Shown here: in pieces, positions 49,475-60,132 of the stretch | Numbering within the stretch: position 1 is the stretch's first letter | How the letters are laid out: every line of letters starts with the position of its first letter | Assembly (NCBI RefSeq): GCF_023278565.1 | Contig: NC_064682.1 | Coordinates: 1-64,000 of the forward strand | Length of the DNA: 64,000 nt | DNA from: Colletotrichum lupini | Taxonomy: Eukaryota; Ascomycota; Sordariomycetes; Glomerellales; Glomerellaceae | Reading direction: 5' to 3' | Notes under the pieces: model-generated | Told to the model about the DNA's origin: nothing | The model's database searches: none | The model's input: only the letters and a program-made list of their open reading frames with translations | Position numbers and translations under genes: made by a program

Positions 49475-50375
49475 TTGGGATCGCTCTCTAGCAATGCCTG
49501 CAGAGGCAAGCAGTTTCCCGGCGTTTTGCAAGGACTGGACTGGCAATCAATCCATGTGTTCAAGGAGCGCGTTGAGCACTGGTTTGTTGTGCAAGTCGCA
49601 GCCGCCTCGATCACTTTCAAGGAACAAAGTCGGCAGCGTAGAAAAGGACAATCTAGCTGTTCGTTGACTGATAACGAAGTTTCTGCAAACTTCCACTTCT
49701 ACTCTCGTCGTCCGCTTTTCGTTGTGCTATCACGCGGCATGCCACTGGTGTTCACGATGACAAAGTACTAGAGCATCCTGTGCTCGGCAATCAGAAGATG
49801 AGCTGTTCACCAAACGCGATGAACCAGGTTTCTGCTTGCGTATGAACAGAATGGCAGTGCGCTGAAGATCTACCAAACCTTCCAAATCTTCTCACAGAAC
49901 ATTGAGCTTTCAGCATGTCGCTTGCGCACCTCCGCAGTGGCTGATGGCACAGTCAGGATTCCTTTATCAAGAACAGCCATGCGTAGGATGTTATCAACCA
50001 CGTCATTGCGCCACCGTGCCAACTCGGACAAAGCAACAGTCTCTGGGGGTGTGCATCAGCGTATCTAGCTCACTGGGCGGTTGGAAGAGTTTTCTTCACC
50101 GGCGCTAGCGCTTGTTTGCCGACCGACCTTAAGCGCCCTACGGGCTGATTAAAGATATCAAGGTTTGCTTGTGTTGGTTTGGAGGATGCAAAACCCGGCT
50201 AACCTGTGGATTCCTGAGCCAGTATTGGCTCTCAAAGCGGTAATTCTCCAATGGCTGTTCATGAAGTCGTGTCCTCCTTTTTTCCCGATGTATTTCTGGC
50301 GCCTCTTTGAAGTATCTCCATTCTACTGAATGTAGCGACAGCAAGACTAAATGATTGGATCTGATTTGGATTAGG
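49475..50375. other. Intergenic region with no convincing gene
   Basis: It holds the 3' flank of the chromodomain gene and upstream region of the asparaginase gene. On the minus strand a coding-like fragment (about 49,870-50,042, including ELARWRNDVVDNILRM) sits behind a possible CAG acceptor, but no upstream exon could be joined. It may be a small unrecognised gene or chance. Confidence 0.4.
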
Positions 50376-50383
50376 TATAAATA
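50376..50383 (+). promoter_or_regulatory. TATA-box-like element of the asparaginase gene
   Basis: TATAAATA lies 109 bp upstream of the asparaginase ATG (50,492), followed by a pyrimidine-rich stretch, the usual layout of a fungal core promoter. It now sits with only 12 codons of its gene, the rest being displaced by a copia element. Confidence 0.5.
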
Positions 50384-50491
50384 TGTTCTCGCGGTTTCCT
50401 CCTCCCTAAGTTTTCGAGCAAGACCTTGCCGAAAATGAAACATTCTTGATTCATTCAGCTCCACAAGATCCCACTCACTTCAATCTATAAA

Positions 50492-50527
50492 ATGACCGAA
50501 GTCGCCGCCTCGAAGAAATTTATATTA
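50492..50527 (+). pseudogene. L-asparaginase, first 12 codons, cut off by copia copy 3
   Basis: ATG 50,492 opens MTEVAASKKF-I-L, where codon 11 (ATA) lies in the left copy of the target duplication. The right copy is CATTA, so the original codon was ACA (Thr), changed by a single CpA to TpA mutation. Joined to 58,146 it gives MTEVAASKKFTLLATGGTI, the canonical asparaginase N-terminus. There is no signal peptide, so the enzyme would have been intracellular. The fragment alone encodes nothing useful; transcription from the promoter would enter the retrotransposon LTR. Confidence 0.88.
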
Positions 50528-50709
50528 TGTCGTAGAGTCACTGTAGGGGCATCGACGTATATAAAGAGAACGGTTGTCTATTGGAAATAGGAAATAGGCA
50601 CGAAGCTCGCTCTAATATAGAGGGTACGAGCGAAGTGGGCCTCGGTGATTATATAACCGAGGTTACGTAACGTGCGGTAAGGCTATAGATAGTTAAAGCT
50701 ATTATAACA
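50528..50709 (-). repeat. LTR of copia copy 3 (3' LTR in element orientation)
   Basis: 182 bp. It keeps the intact TGTCGT start but its end reads ATAACA instead of ACGACA. The inner neighbour TACCCCCC reads GGGGGGTA on the minus strand, a polypurine tract. Confidence 0.93.
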
Positions 50710-51436
50710 TACCCCCCTAAACGAATATACGTTTAGAAAAAGCGCACCTAACTACCCGTATTATTATAAAAAAGTCCGCTAAAAGCGGAAAGCTAAATAC
50801 TAATATATAGGAATCTATTTATAAAAGGAATTATAAAATAAATTGGTCTGCGCGTAGAGTTATGGGCGAGGGGTAAATTAGCCATAAATTAACCTCCGTA
50901 TTCGTTATTATAGGTAATCTTAAGGCTATACTATTAACGGAAGGTATAACTAAGGGACGGCCTCTTATTAGCTAAATAATCGACCTATAGGTTAAGGGTA
51001 GTAGATATATAAATTTCTCGCTACTGCCCACGGTACTAACTTTCCTTCCCTCTTTAACCTATATTTATATTACTACCGTACGTATATACCCTTACTTTTC
51101 GCTTTTATACCCGCGTTCTTATGTATACGTATCGTTAAGAAAGGATTTCTATTAATAGTATCGTTTTTATTTAGATATTACTAAAACGATCGGCTAAAAA
51201 CCGTACTTATATTACTATAGCGCGGGAGGCTAAGAAGCGTAAGCTTAAGGCTACGGCCTCGGGGGAGAGCGGCGGCTCCCCTAGCCCCCCCTATAAGCCC
51301 GAAATAGGTAAGTAATATTCCCTCGTCCTATACTTCGGTCGTAATACGGCCTTCGTTTATTTAATATTAATTTAACTACTTTATTTAATAGGTAGCGGCC
51401 TTATAGCTAAACGAGTTATTTAAGAAGGTAGTAGAG

Positions 51437-51645
51437 GCGAGGAGGGTTTATAGCCCCCTCCCTCGCTCCTTTTTAGAAATTAAAAAGACGTCCTCGTTTC
51501 CTAAGAGGACGGTATAAGCGAGGAGGGTTTATAGCCCCCTCCCTTACCTCCTCTTAGATAAAAAAAAGAAAAAAAAAAGACTTTTCCTAAGAAGATTAGA
51601 AAAGTGAGGTAGGTTTATAGCCCCCTCCCTCGCCTCCTCCTAGAG
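51437..51645. repeat. GC-rich repeat, three copies, within copia copy 3
   Basis: Copies of GGAGGGTTTATAGCCCCCTCCC at 51,437, 51,510 and 51,607 (the last slightly altered) are separated by A/G-rich linkers of 50-60 nt. Each copy is itself an imperfect inverted repeat (GGAGGG / CCCTCC). On the + strand, antisense to the element, they lie in a coding-like frame with Pro-rich repeats behind a putative GTAAGT...TAG intron (51,308-51,392). Confidence 0.7.
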
Positions 51646-52999
51646 GGCATAAAATAGTTAACCGTATATATAATACCTTTCTAACTATTATTATTTATAG
51701 AACTAATTCTTAGTAGCGGACCTTCTTAGTACTATCCCTAGTACTAAGGTTTAATACGAGCCGGTACCTCTACCTCCCCCGTCCGGTTATAAATACTTTA
51801 AGTATATTAAAAGCGCCCTTAGTAGCCGTTCGGACGGTACGTACCTCTTAGGTTCGCGTATTAGTAGTAAATACTAACGCTACTAGACCTATAAGAAGTC
51901 GGGTTATGCCCCTATTCCTAAGGGGTATATACGGTTCTTAAGCGTAAAGTTCTTATGCCTTAAGCGGGAGGTAATAAGAAAGTTAGTAATAGCCGTAGTT
52001 ACTAATATAGAACTGCCTATACTTTATAAAGTAGGTTCTAAGCTATCCTCGTTCTATTTATTATTTATAATCTAATATATAAACCCTAACTCGTATAATA
52101 GTAGCGTTATATAAGGCCCTTAAGTACGACGGTCTCTTAGGTAAGAAAAAGGGTAAGGGGGTTCGTATAAATAAGGCCCTAGTAAGAGAGGCGTCTATAG
52201 GCGCTCTCTTTATACTAAAAGCGTCGTTAAAAGAACTTATTAAGGACGTAATAGTATTAGCTACTTTATTTACGAAAGTAGACGGTATTTAAATCGGAAT
52301 CGATACTCTTATCGGTTTATATATCCCTCTAGGTATATAGCCCGCGTTAAAGTCTTTTTTAAATAAATACGCGCTTACCCTCTTAAGTAAATAGCCTCTT
52401 CCTAGGCGACCTAACGGGGTCGCCGGAGCGACTTTATACTCCCTAGCTATGGGCTACGTTTTTTAATTAAGAACCGGGCCCCCCGGGCCGTTTTACTACT
52501 TTTTAAACGTCCCCTCGTTTAGTATAATTATCTCTTATATATCTCTTATATTTAGGAGCGATACGAAGTACTCGAACCTCGCTCTAAAAAGGTTCTTTAT
52601 AAGACCGTCGGCTAGTATTTTATTCGTTAGTATATAGACTACTTAGAATGAGCCTCTCGAGTGCTCTTATCGTAGCTATATATTCTAGATATTAACGTAG
52701 CATAGACGAGTTAAAATACGTTCCCCTTCTTTTATTATAAGTCTAATTATTTAATAATTATCGTAGTATACTTTTTATACGTCGCTAAGCTTAAGCGAGA
52801 TATTTCTAAAAAGGCGTTTAAGAGCGAATATCTCCTTAGCTATATGTTCTAGGCTTAGTAGTTTAGCCTCCGTAGTTAACGTAGTTACTATATTCTAACG
52901 AGCTACTTTTTACTAAACGAGGCTATTAAAAAGGGAGATTATAAAACCTTACGAGGATCTTCGGGTCTCTTTATCGTTTATAAACGAAGCGTCGCCTAC

Positions 53000-53950
53000 G
53001 ATTAGTAGTACCTAGCTACCCCCCGAGATCCCGAAGCATATTACTAAGTATCGTATATAGAAAAGATATTATATAACCTAATTTATAATAAAATAATACT
53101 AACGGGACGGGTTCGTTAAGAACCGAGAGAGTAGAGCGTATATAAAAGCGACGTCGGGCCGAATTATAATCGCTATATATAATATCGATCCGACCTTCTC
53201 TTAAAAAGACTTAGTCTCGCTTAGGGATATAATCCCTAGGTTCTTCTCGATCGGGACCGTTAGTAACGGGGTCGTAAGAGTAGTAAAGTCGGTAAGATCG
53301 AACTTCTTAGCTACCCTCTCGAGATACTAATCGTAAGCTAAGTAGATCTTCTTATTTAGTTAATTACGAACGACCCTTATTTTAAAATACTATGAGACTA
53401 GCCCCTAGTCTTTTATCTTATACTTCTTTTTAAGTCCCTCGGTTACTTAACCGGCCTCGTAAACGTAGTTTTTATAATAGAGAACGAGGATATCGTTTAC
53501 GTAAAAGAGGACTAGGACCCTTTTAATAAAATCTTAGAATAGGTACGGGTCCTTACTCGTAAGTAAGAGACTTAGACTTTTAAGAGTTAACGCTAGCTCC
53601 TCGTATTATAATAGTAGAGCGTCGCGGGCGCCGTATAGGGCCCGCTCGAGTTCGATATACATTCCTAGCTTACAAAAGCCGTTTAAAAACTTATAAATAA
53701 TAGGGGGGTCGCCTAGCTTTTTAATTACGTTTAGAAAGGCGTTTACGATATTATACTAATAGACTTCTAAATCGAATTAGGTAGCGATAGCTATAGCTAC
53801 CCTAAACGTCTTAGTAGCTAGCGTCGCTACGTAGGTCTTTTTTAGGGGGTATCGTTCTTAAAGGTCCCCCCTAACGTAGATTCTCGCTTTATAGCGATTA
53901 AAGTAATTATCGCTATTTAGTTTATAATTAAATACCTATTTAAGGGGTAT
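53000..53950 (-). pseudogene. Copia reverse transcriptase region (copy 3)
   Basis: Minus-strand coding-like sequence centred on the catalytic motif at 53,492-53,503, which reads Tyr-Val-Asn-Asp. The ancestral YVDD lost its first Asp (GAY to AAY) through a TpG to TpA change. Limits are approximate. The active site is destroyed and stops interrupt the frame. Confidence 0.75.
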
Positions 53951-56900
53951 CGGCTTAGAGATAACCGACGCCCTATTAACTACTTTTTAAGTATTTATTT
54001 CCTCTAGCTTTTAGATTTCTAACTATACTACTTCTACGAATTAACTTCTTAGAGGTTTTAGTATTTTAAGAATATCTTTTTACTTCCCTAGAGGGGTAAT
54101 TAATTAATCCGCATAGATTCGGTTAGATTAAACCGCAGTTAGTAGAACGTACTTCGTTTCGCTAATTACGGTATAAACGTAATAATATAACGTCCGATAC
54201 CCCTAGGTCGCCTCGTTAACTACTTTTTACTAATTAGGTATATACGTATTAAAAAAGGAGTCCTAGTCTCTTTTTACTTAAGTATAAAAAGAGTACTACC
54301 CGAGTCGCTCTCGTCGACTCGGGTCTTAGATAAATACCTCTAGCGGTTAGTTTTTTAATTTTTAGCTTCGTTTAGTATGCCCGTTCTCTTCTTAGCCGTA
54401 TATACTAATTATATTAAAGTCGCTAGCTAGGTCGTTTACTACTCCTACTTCTTAGTATAGGCTCGCTTATTAAAGGGGTTCGTCGGGGTCTAATTAAGTA
54501 GAAGGATCCTCTTTATAAGAGCTCTAAGAAGTCTTTATTTCTATTTATACGTATATTACGTTTTCGATCCTCTTAATAAGAGGATCGACTTTTTCTACGG
54601 CCTCGCTTATAACCTTAGTTAGCTAAGTAAGGTTCGTATTTAACTCCGGACTCTTAAAATCTAGGGTTAATTTAAAAATAAGTAGTTACTCGCCTCGTTT
54701 ATTTAAAAACGAACTAAGCTTTTCTATAGCCTTATTCGCCTCTTATAGAACGAGTATAAGTAGTAATAGCTACTCTTCGTTATTAATTAATACGGCCTCC
54801 TCTTTATTTACGATTCTAAGTAATTAGAGCTTAGGTTCGATTATTTTAAGCGGCTATTAGATCTTATCCGCTACGGCCCTCGACTCGGGTAGATAAATTA
54901 CGGTTTTAGTATTATTTTTTAAGTAAAAAGCTATCTCGTCGAACGTTATATTTTAGGTAATAATAACTTTTAAAAGCGAGGGGATCTAGATCTTATATAG
55001 GTTATGGGCGTTCGGTACGTAACTTACGAGGTACCTAATATATCCCCTCTACTCTACTTTAAAGCGTCTCTTATTAATTCCTTTTTTACGGTCCTTCTTA
55101 AGAGGGTACGCTCTATAGCCGTATGCGTACGTCTACTCTTAATAGGGACGTAAATTGCGGGCGAGCTTCGGCATATTTATCGGTTATTATTATTTAAAAT
55201 AATAAGCGAACTAGACTTCTTTAGTTTAAACTAGCAATAACTAGTTAATACGTTACCTAGGGCTAATATTATATAAGTAGGCTGCGGCTAATATAGCTTC
55301 TACCTAGAGTTCGTTTAGTAAGCTAGCTACTAATATTATATTAATCGCTTTACTAATAATTTCCTAGCTAGCTCGTTCCCCTCCTCCGTTCGGTTCTTTT
55401 ATATATAGAGGAGTGGTCTCTAGGTCTATTCCTAGTTCCCGTACCTATATTTAAAAACGAGTTTCGCCGTTAATTGCGATTACTATACGTTCTACGTCTT
55501 ATTAGATCTTATAAACGGCTACGCCCTTTTGCGTACGTACTTATCGTTTAAAAAGGTATAAGACCCTAAATACTATGTCGTAAGTCTTCGTAACTCGTAA
55601 GAAGACGAAGATCCTATCCGAATACTCGTCTTTAATTAGCATTAGCTACTTACTTCGTTCGTAAGCTAGTAAGTAGTTAAAAAGGTCCTATAAGATCCTA
55701 TAATAGGGTCGGGTTACTCTTCGTTCTAAGGTACGTCGTAAGATAACTTATTTCGTATAAGTAGTCGCATAGTATTAGCATTCTAAATAGCTTAGTCCTT
55801 TAATCCTTACCCCCCGAGCGGCTAGGACGAGCTTTTTAAGTACTACTAGCGCGAGATATCTAAATCTAAAGTACTAGAGCTAGGCTATATCTAATCGGTC
55901 GTTCCTTAATTAGTATAAAGAACGTGGGCGCTGAGCGCTACGTATTAGAATTATATTAACGAGCGAAGACTAACTTCTAGGCGGAAAATAGGACAAATAG
56001 GGCTTATATTTTAAGAAGACTAGATTAACCTTCCTCTCGAGCTACTTAATAGTAACGTTCTTAGATTCGCTACCGAACCGAAGGGTATAGTTAAAACCTA
56101 AGTACTAAATACTAGTCTTTCGGAAAAGAGCTTTTAATACGACGTTTATATAGAAGTTCTTAATAAAACCGATATTATAAAGAGTAAGGTGCTCTATCCT
56201 AGGCCCCTTCGGTCCTATAAGGATATTACGCATAATCCTCGTTCCCTTAGTAATAATAGGATAGGAGGCCGTTCTAAAATCTATATTCTCCGAGCTATTG
56301 CTCTATTAAATAGAATCCGGCTCTAAAAGCGATTAGTTATTAACGAGGTAGACGGTACCGTAGTTATCTATAACTATGCTCTTAGAAAGGAGGTATAGGT
56401 TAGTAAAGGGGATAGAGAAGATAGTAAGATTACTATTCTTATTCCCCTCCGTACTTAGCTTAGGGAGTAGACTAACGTTAATAATTATAGTTACGATATT
56501 TAAGGGGTAGGTTCCCTTAGAGTTCTTCTTATTGCTTAGCTTACCGGTTTTAGTCGTCTTTCCGAAGCGACCTCGGTTACTATTATTCTATTTAGAAAGG
56601 GGTTTCGTATAGATCTAGCCCTTCTAAATAAGGTCGGTATAGAGGTCGGTATACCTTTCTTAATTTAAGCGGGAAATTATCTTCTGGGCGTCGTCGGCGC
56701 CTAGTTAAATATATTCTAACTTTATCTTACTTATTAAAATAAGCTCTACCTTCGCACAGTTTATTAGCTTTTAGTAGTAGGTCCCCTTATAAAGGTAGTT
56801 AGTAAACGAGTTAGGAGTCGCTTCGTTTTACTTAAGGGAATCTGAGCGACTTATTAATATTACGAATATTATAAGGGTTCGTTTACGATTCTTATTATAT

Positions 56901-57944
56901 ACCGCTTCTTTATATAAAAAGTCGTTAAAGATCTCGGTATAATACTTTATATTAAGAATCGCTTCCCCTTTTTACTTTAGTTTAATAATCTTAGCAAGCT
57001 CTTAATTAGACTAGTTTAGGGCGAAGCGACGTATAGTTATATAAAAAAAGGTTTTCGAAGCGAGGGTCCCCTAGACTTCGGGTAGCTTAAGCTACGTTAC
57101 TTAATAATAGGCTAAGAAAAAGTTTTTAATCTAGGTTAATAGGCTAACGCTAAAGTTCGCCCTACTTATAACCGCGTTAAATTCCTTTTTTATAATTATA
57201 AGCGAACTAGAGTCGCTTAGTACGTACTTTTACTTAAGAACTTTAATTACGGCGCGAAGGGAGTAGTTTAAGAAATCGATAAGCTCCTCCTTCGTATTTT
57301 CTAAGATTTCTTAAGTAATTATAAGGGAGATCTAGCGATTTATTAATTCGTACGATCTCTCTTTTTTTAAGCGAGAGATCGTCTTAGATACGGTCTACTA
57401 AATAAAGGAGGCGTATTCCTTAATAAGACGTACTTAATTCGCTATTACGGCCTTCGGTTTCGTTAGAGTAACTAGTTACTTAATTTAAGCGTTTTTAGTT
57501 ACTAGTTCGATTATAGTCTCGCCTCCTAACTGTTCGGTTTATTATTACGTAAACTCCTCGAGTCTTTGTTAGTATTTAGTCAAAGCCGTCTTATATACTT
57601 AATTTTAAGTAGTATTTTATATCTTAACGTACTCCTTAATTAAAGGAATAGACTTAGTAAAGAGTAACGGATTTAATAAGGAAATAAGGTCGTCTAGATC
57701 TAATAAGTCCTAGACGTCCTTTAACCGGGCCTTAACTCGTAGAGCGAGGTACTACTTAGGCTAGTCTTATTAGTAATTAAGCTTTCGCCTAGGAGTATCG
57801 GTAGTCTTTTTAAAAAACATTAGTTCGTTTAGGAATAAGGTTAACGAACGTAATAGGGGTTAAATAATATTATAAGAAAGGATACGGTAAACCGTAGTCC
57901 TTAAGAAGTAACTTTTTAATAGAGGTATAGGGGTCTAAGTTAGA

Positions 57945-57958
57945 GCTGGGCTTATAAC
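57945..57958 (-). promoter_or_regulatory. Primer-binding site, half-tRNA (initiator Met) type
   Basis: The + strand GCTGGGCTTATAAC immediately left of the LTR equals the anticodon stem-loop of fungal initiator tRNA-Met (GCTGGGCTCATAAC) except for one CpA to TpA change in the anticodon. Ty1/copia elements that prime with a cleaved 5' half of this tRNA use this region. The position next to the LTR fixes the element's orientation as minus. Confidence 0.75.
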
Positions 57959-58140
57959 TATCGTAGAGTTACTATAGGGGCATCGACGTATATAAAGAGA
58001 ACGGTTATCTATTAGAAATAAGAAATAGGTACGAAGCTCGCTCTAATATAGAGGGTACGAGCGAAGTAGGCCTCGGTAATTATATAACCGAGGTCACGTA
58101 ACGTGCGGTAAGGCCATGGATAGTTAAAGCCATCACGACA
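57959..58140 (-). repeat. LTR of copia copy 3 (5' LTR in element orientation)
   Basis: 182 bp, gap-free partner of 50,528-50,709. The last 35 bp, facing the asparaginase coding sequence, keep all CpA sites, while the rest is RIPped. Confidence 0.93.
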
Positions 58141-58145
58141 CATTA

Positions 58146-59150
58146 CTTGCCACGGGCGGTACCATCGGAACTAAGGCCAAAAACCCTAACGATGTAAATT
58201 ACGGCTCTATTGGACACGGTGAATATGTTACAATCGATCAACTCCGGAAGAATACCGGGATCGATGAAGTTGCACGAGAGCTCGACGTCGGCATCCAGCC
58301 TGAGAAATTTGAATCCATCGATAGTACTGCGGTCACTTCCAAAGTTTGGAACGATATTGGTCAAAGGTGCGAAGGGTTGTCTAGAGACAAAGATATCAAG
58401 GCCATCATCATCACCCATGGAACAGCAAGCCTTGAGGAGACTGCATTCACTCTATCTATGGTCTTGAGACTGAGGACTCCAGTCATCGTCACTGGTTCCA
58501 TGAGCCCCTTGAATGGAACATCTTCAGATGCATCGGCCAATCTCATCGCCGCGTTCCGCGTGGCTGCTTACATGTCCAAACATGATTATGAGGGGGTTTT
58601 GGTGGTGTTGAACAACGAAATACATCTGCCCCGTTTTGTCACTAAAACTCACACCCAGAATCACGACGCCTTTAAGTCGCCAAATTTCAAATCCATCGGT
58701 CGCATTATCAAGGGCGAAGTCAAATTCGACGAGATGGAACCGCCAAAGCTTCCCACAAATCTTGGGTTCACTGTCCAAATGCTTGCCAAGGCTCCGCGCG
58801 TCGACATAGTGTGCAGCTACGTGGGTGCTGATAGCGTGGGCATCGACGCGTATGTCAAGGCTGAAGCAAGGGGGATCATATCCATGGGTTTTGCGCCTGG
58901 ACTAGGAACACCGGCAGAGAAAGTTGGGCTTGATGTTGCCATTAAAGGTGGCTGTGTGGTGGTTCAGTCGGTACGAGTTTTATCTGGGAATGTTACCGAC
59001 AGTGAAGACCACAAGAAGATGGGCATCATTTCTGGGAACAACCTCAGCCCCTGGATAGCGAGAATCGTTGTCCAACTTGCGATTAGTAAGAGCGATGAGA
59101 CTAAAGTGGATGTCAAAGACATACTCTGTGAGGCGTTCAGAAATCTTTAG
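58146..59150 (+). pseudogene. L-asparaginase, main body (334 codons) downstream of the copia insertion
   Basis: An open frame of 334 codons with stop TAG at 59,150. With the first 12 codons at 50,492 the ancestral enzyme was 346 aa, normal for this family (hydrolyses L-asparagine to aspartate and ammonia). Motifs, in joined numbering: LATGGTIG (13-20, catalytic T15), a conserved Ser near 72, THGTASLEETAF (102-113), GSMSPLNGTSSDASANL (129-145) and FVTKTHTQ (176-183, K179). The second catalytic motif is unusual: the family has HGTDT, here HGTAS, so the Asp of the catalytic Thr-Lys-Asp triad is Ala. The change is not a RIP transition. There are no other lesions, no RIP and normal codon use, so the insertion is recent. 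No start codon remains in frame near the 5' end. Confidence 0.88.
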
Positions 59151-60130
59151 TTTGCTTTAAGGAGATTCATGCCGAGCTACGAAATGGCACTCTTGGTCTC
59201 ATGCTACACCTGCATTAAGGGGGTTTCTTTCGGAACGAAGTCTTAATAGAGCGATCTGTTCGAGCCATAGTTAACGGGACAACCCGCAGTTACTTATTCT
59301 TATTGACTATATAAACATAATAAGGGCCATCAGTTGACACGAATGTGCAATAATCACATGCGATTCTCCCCTGCCAGGCAGTGGATGACAAGACTTGACT
59401 ATTAAAATCACGGTGCCTGACAGCTAAGGTGGCTAATGAAAGACAGATGGATATGTGCTGCAAAATATAAATTCTGAACCTAATTCAATTGAAGATATCT
59501 CTTGAATAATGGCAATGCCATAAGGACAGGCGCAGCCACTATAATTTTGAACAACACGGCGAGGCCTTGGCTGTGCATAGCGCATCATCACCATAAAGAC
59601 AGAACCAGTCCTGTCATGGTCTTAGACAAGCTTCCGTATCACATAACTACGGAAGTGTAAACTTATTTTTCTCCTTTCATATCTATCTCTCATTGAGGGT
59701 TTGATGGCGTGAAGATTTGCGTGGCAATCCCTCGCCAGTCTTTATCCTCATTTATCCATTATAGGAAGAGGGGGGGTAGGGCTCTTCGGGCTGTTGCAGA
59801 GACCTACTTCCATCTTGGAGGGGTTGATGTGCATCAGATACCTAGAGAAAATACAGCAAAGTGCTATAATTCTCCCTTGCCGGAAGGTTGTCTTACTGAC
59901 AAGTGTACCACCACTTTCAATTCAATATGGCTTCTATGAACCGTCAAGCTGATGAGTAGATATACAAAACATGTGATTCCTTATAACATACTTCATCTAG
60001 CAGGCTCTATCTCCTTCTAAATTGCCTTATCTCTACTCGAGATGCATTGTTCATTCATCGTGGAGAAGGTAAATCCCAGGCCCTTACCCGAAACGCATTC
60101 CAATACATTTCATGCCACCCTGACATATGG
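59151..60130. other. Intergenic unique DNA
   Basis: About 1 kb of ordinary composition between the asparaginase stop and the Fot1-type element. An open frame at 59,709-59,939 starts with GTG and has no recognisable content. Nothing else was seen. Confidence 0.6.
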
Positions 60131-60132
60131 TA

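Larger units (their letters stand above)
50528..58140 (-). mobile_element. Ty1/copia LTR retrotransposon (copy 3), RIPped, inside asparaginase
   Basis: Two 182-bp LTRs (50,528-50,709; 57,959-58,140) start TGTCGT and end ACGACA (perfect inverted hexamers; RIPped variants in the other copy) and are flanked by the 5-bp duplication TATTA/CATTA. It is oriented on the minus strand. A Gag-like frame starts at ATG 57,820. The reverse transcriptase motif VLFYVNDILVL (YVDD with D to N by RIP) is at 53,492-53,511. A half-tRNA primer site abuts the right LTR and a G6 polypurine tract abuts the left. About 1.7 kb between the expected end of RNase H and the left LTR is extra and holds GC-rich repeats. Frequent in-frame stops show it is dead. 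Confidence 0.93.

Noticed and set aside
50138..50464. Minus-strand ORF of 108 codons
   Set aside because: It covers the TATA box and leader of the asparaginase gene, starts at GTG and has no recognisable content.
59709..59939. A + ORF of 76 codons
   Set aside because: GTG start, no domain, no splice context; compatible with chance in intergenic DNA.
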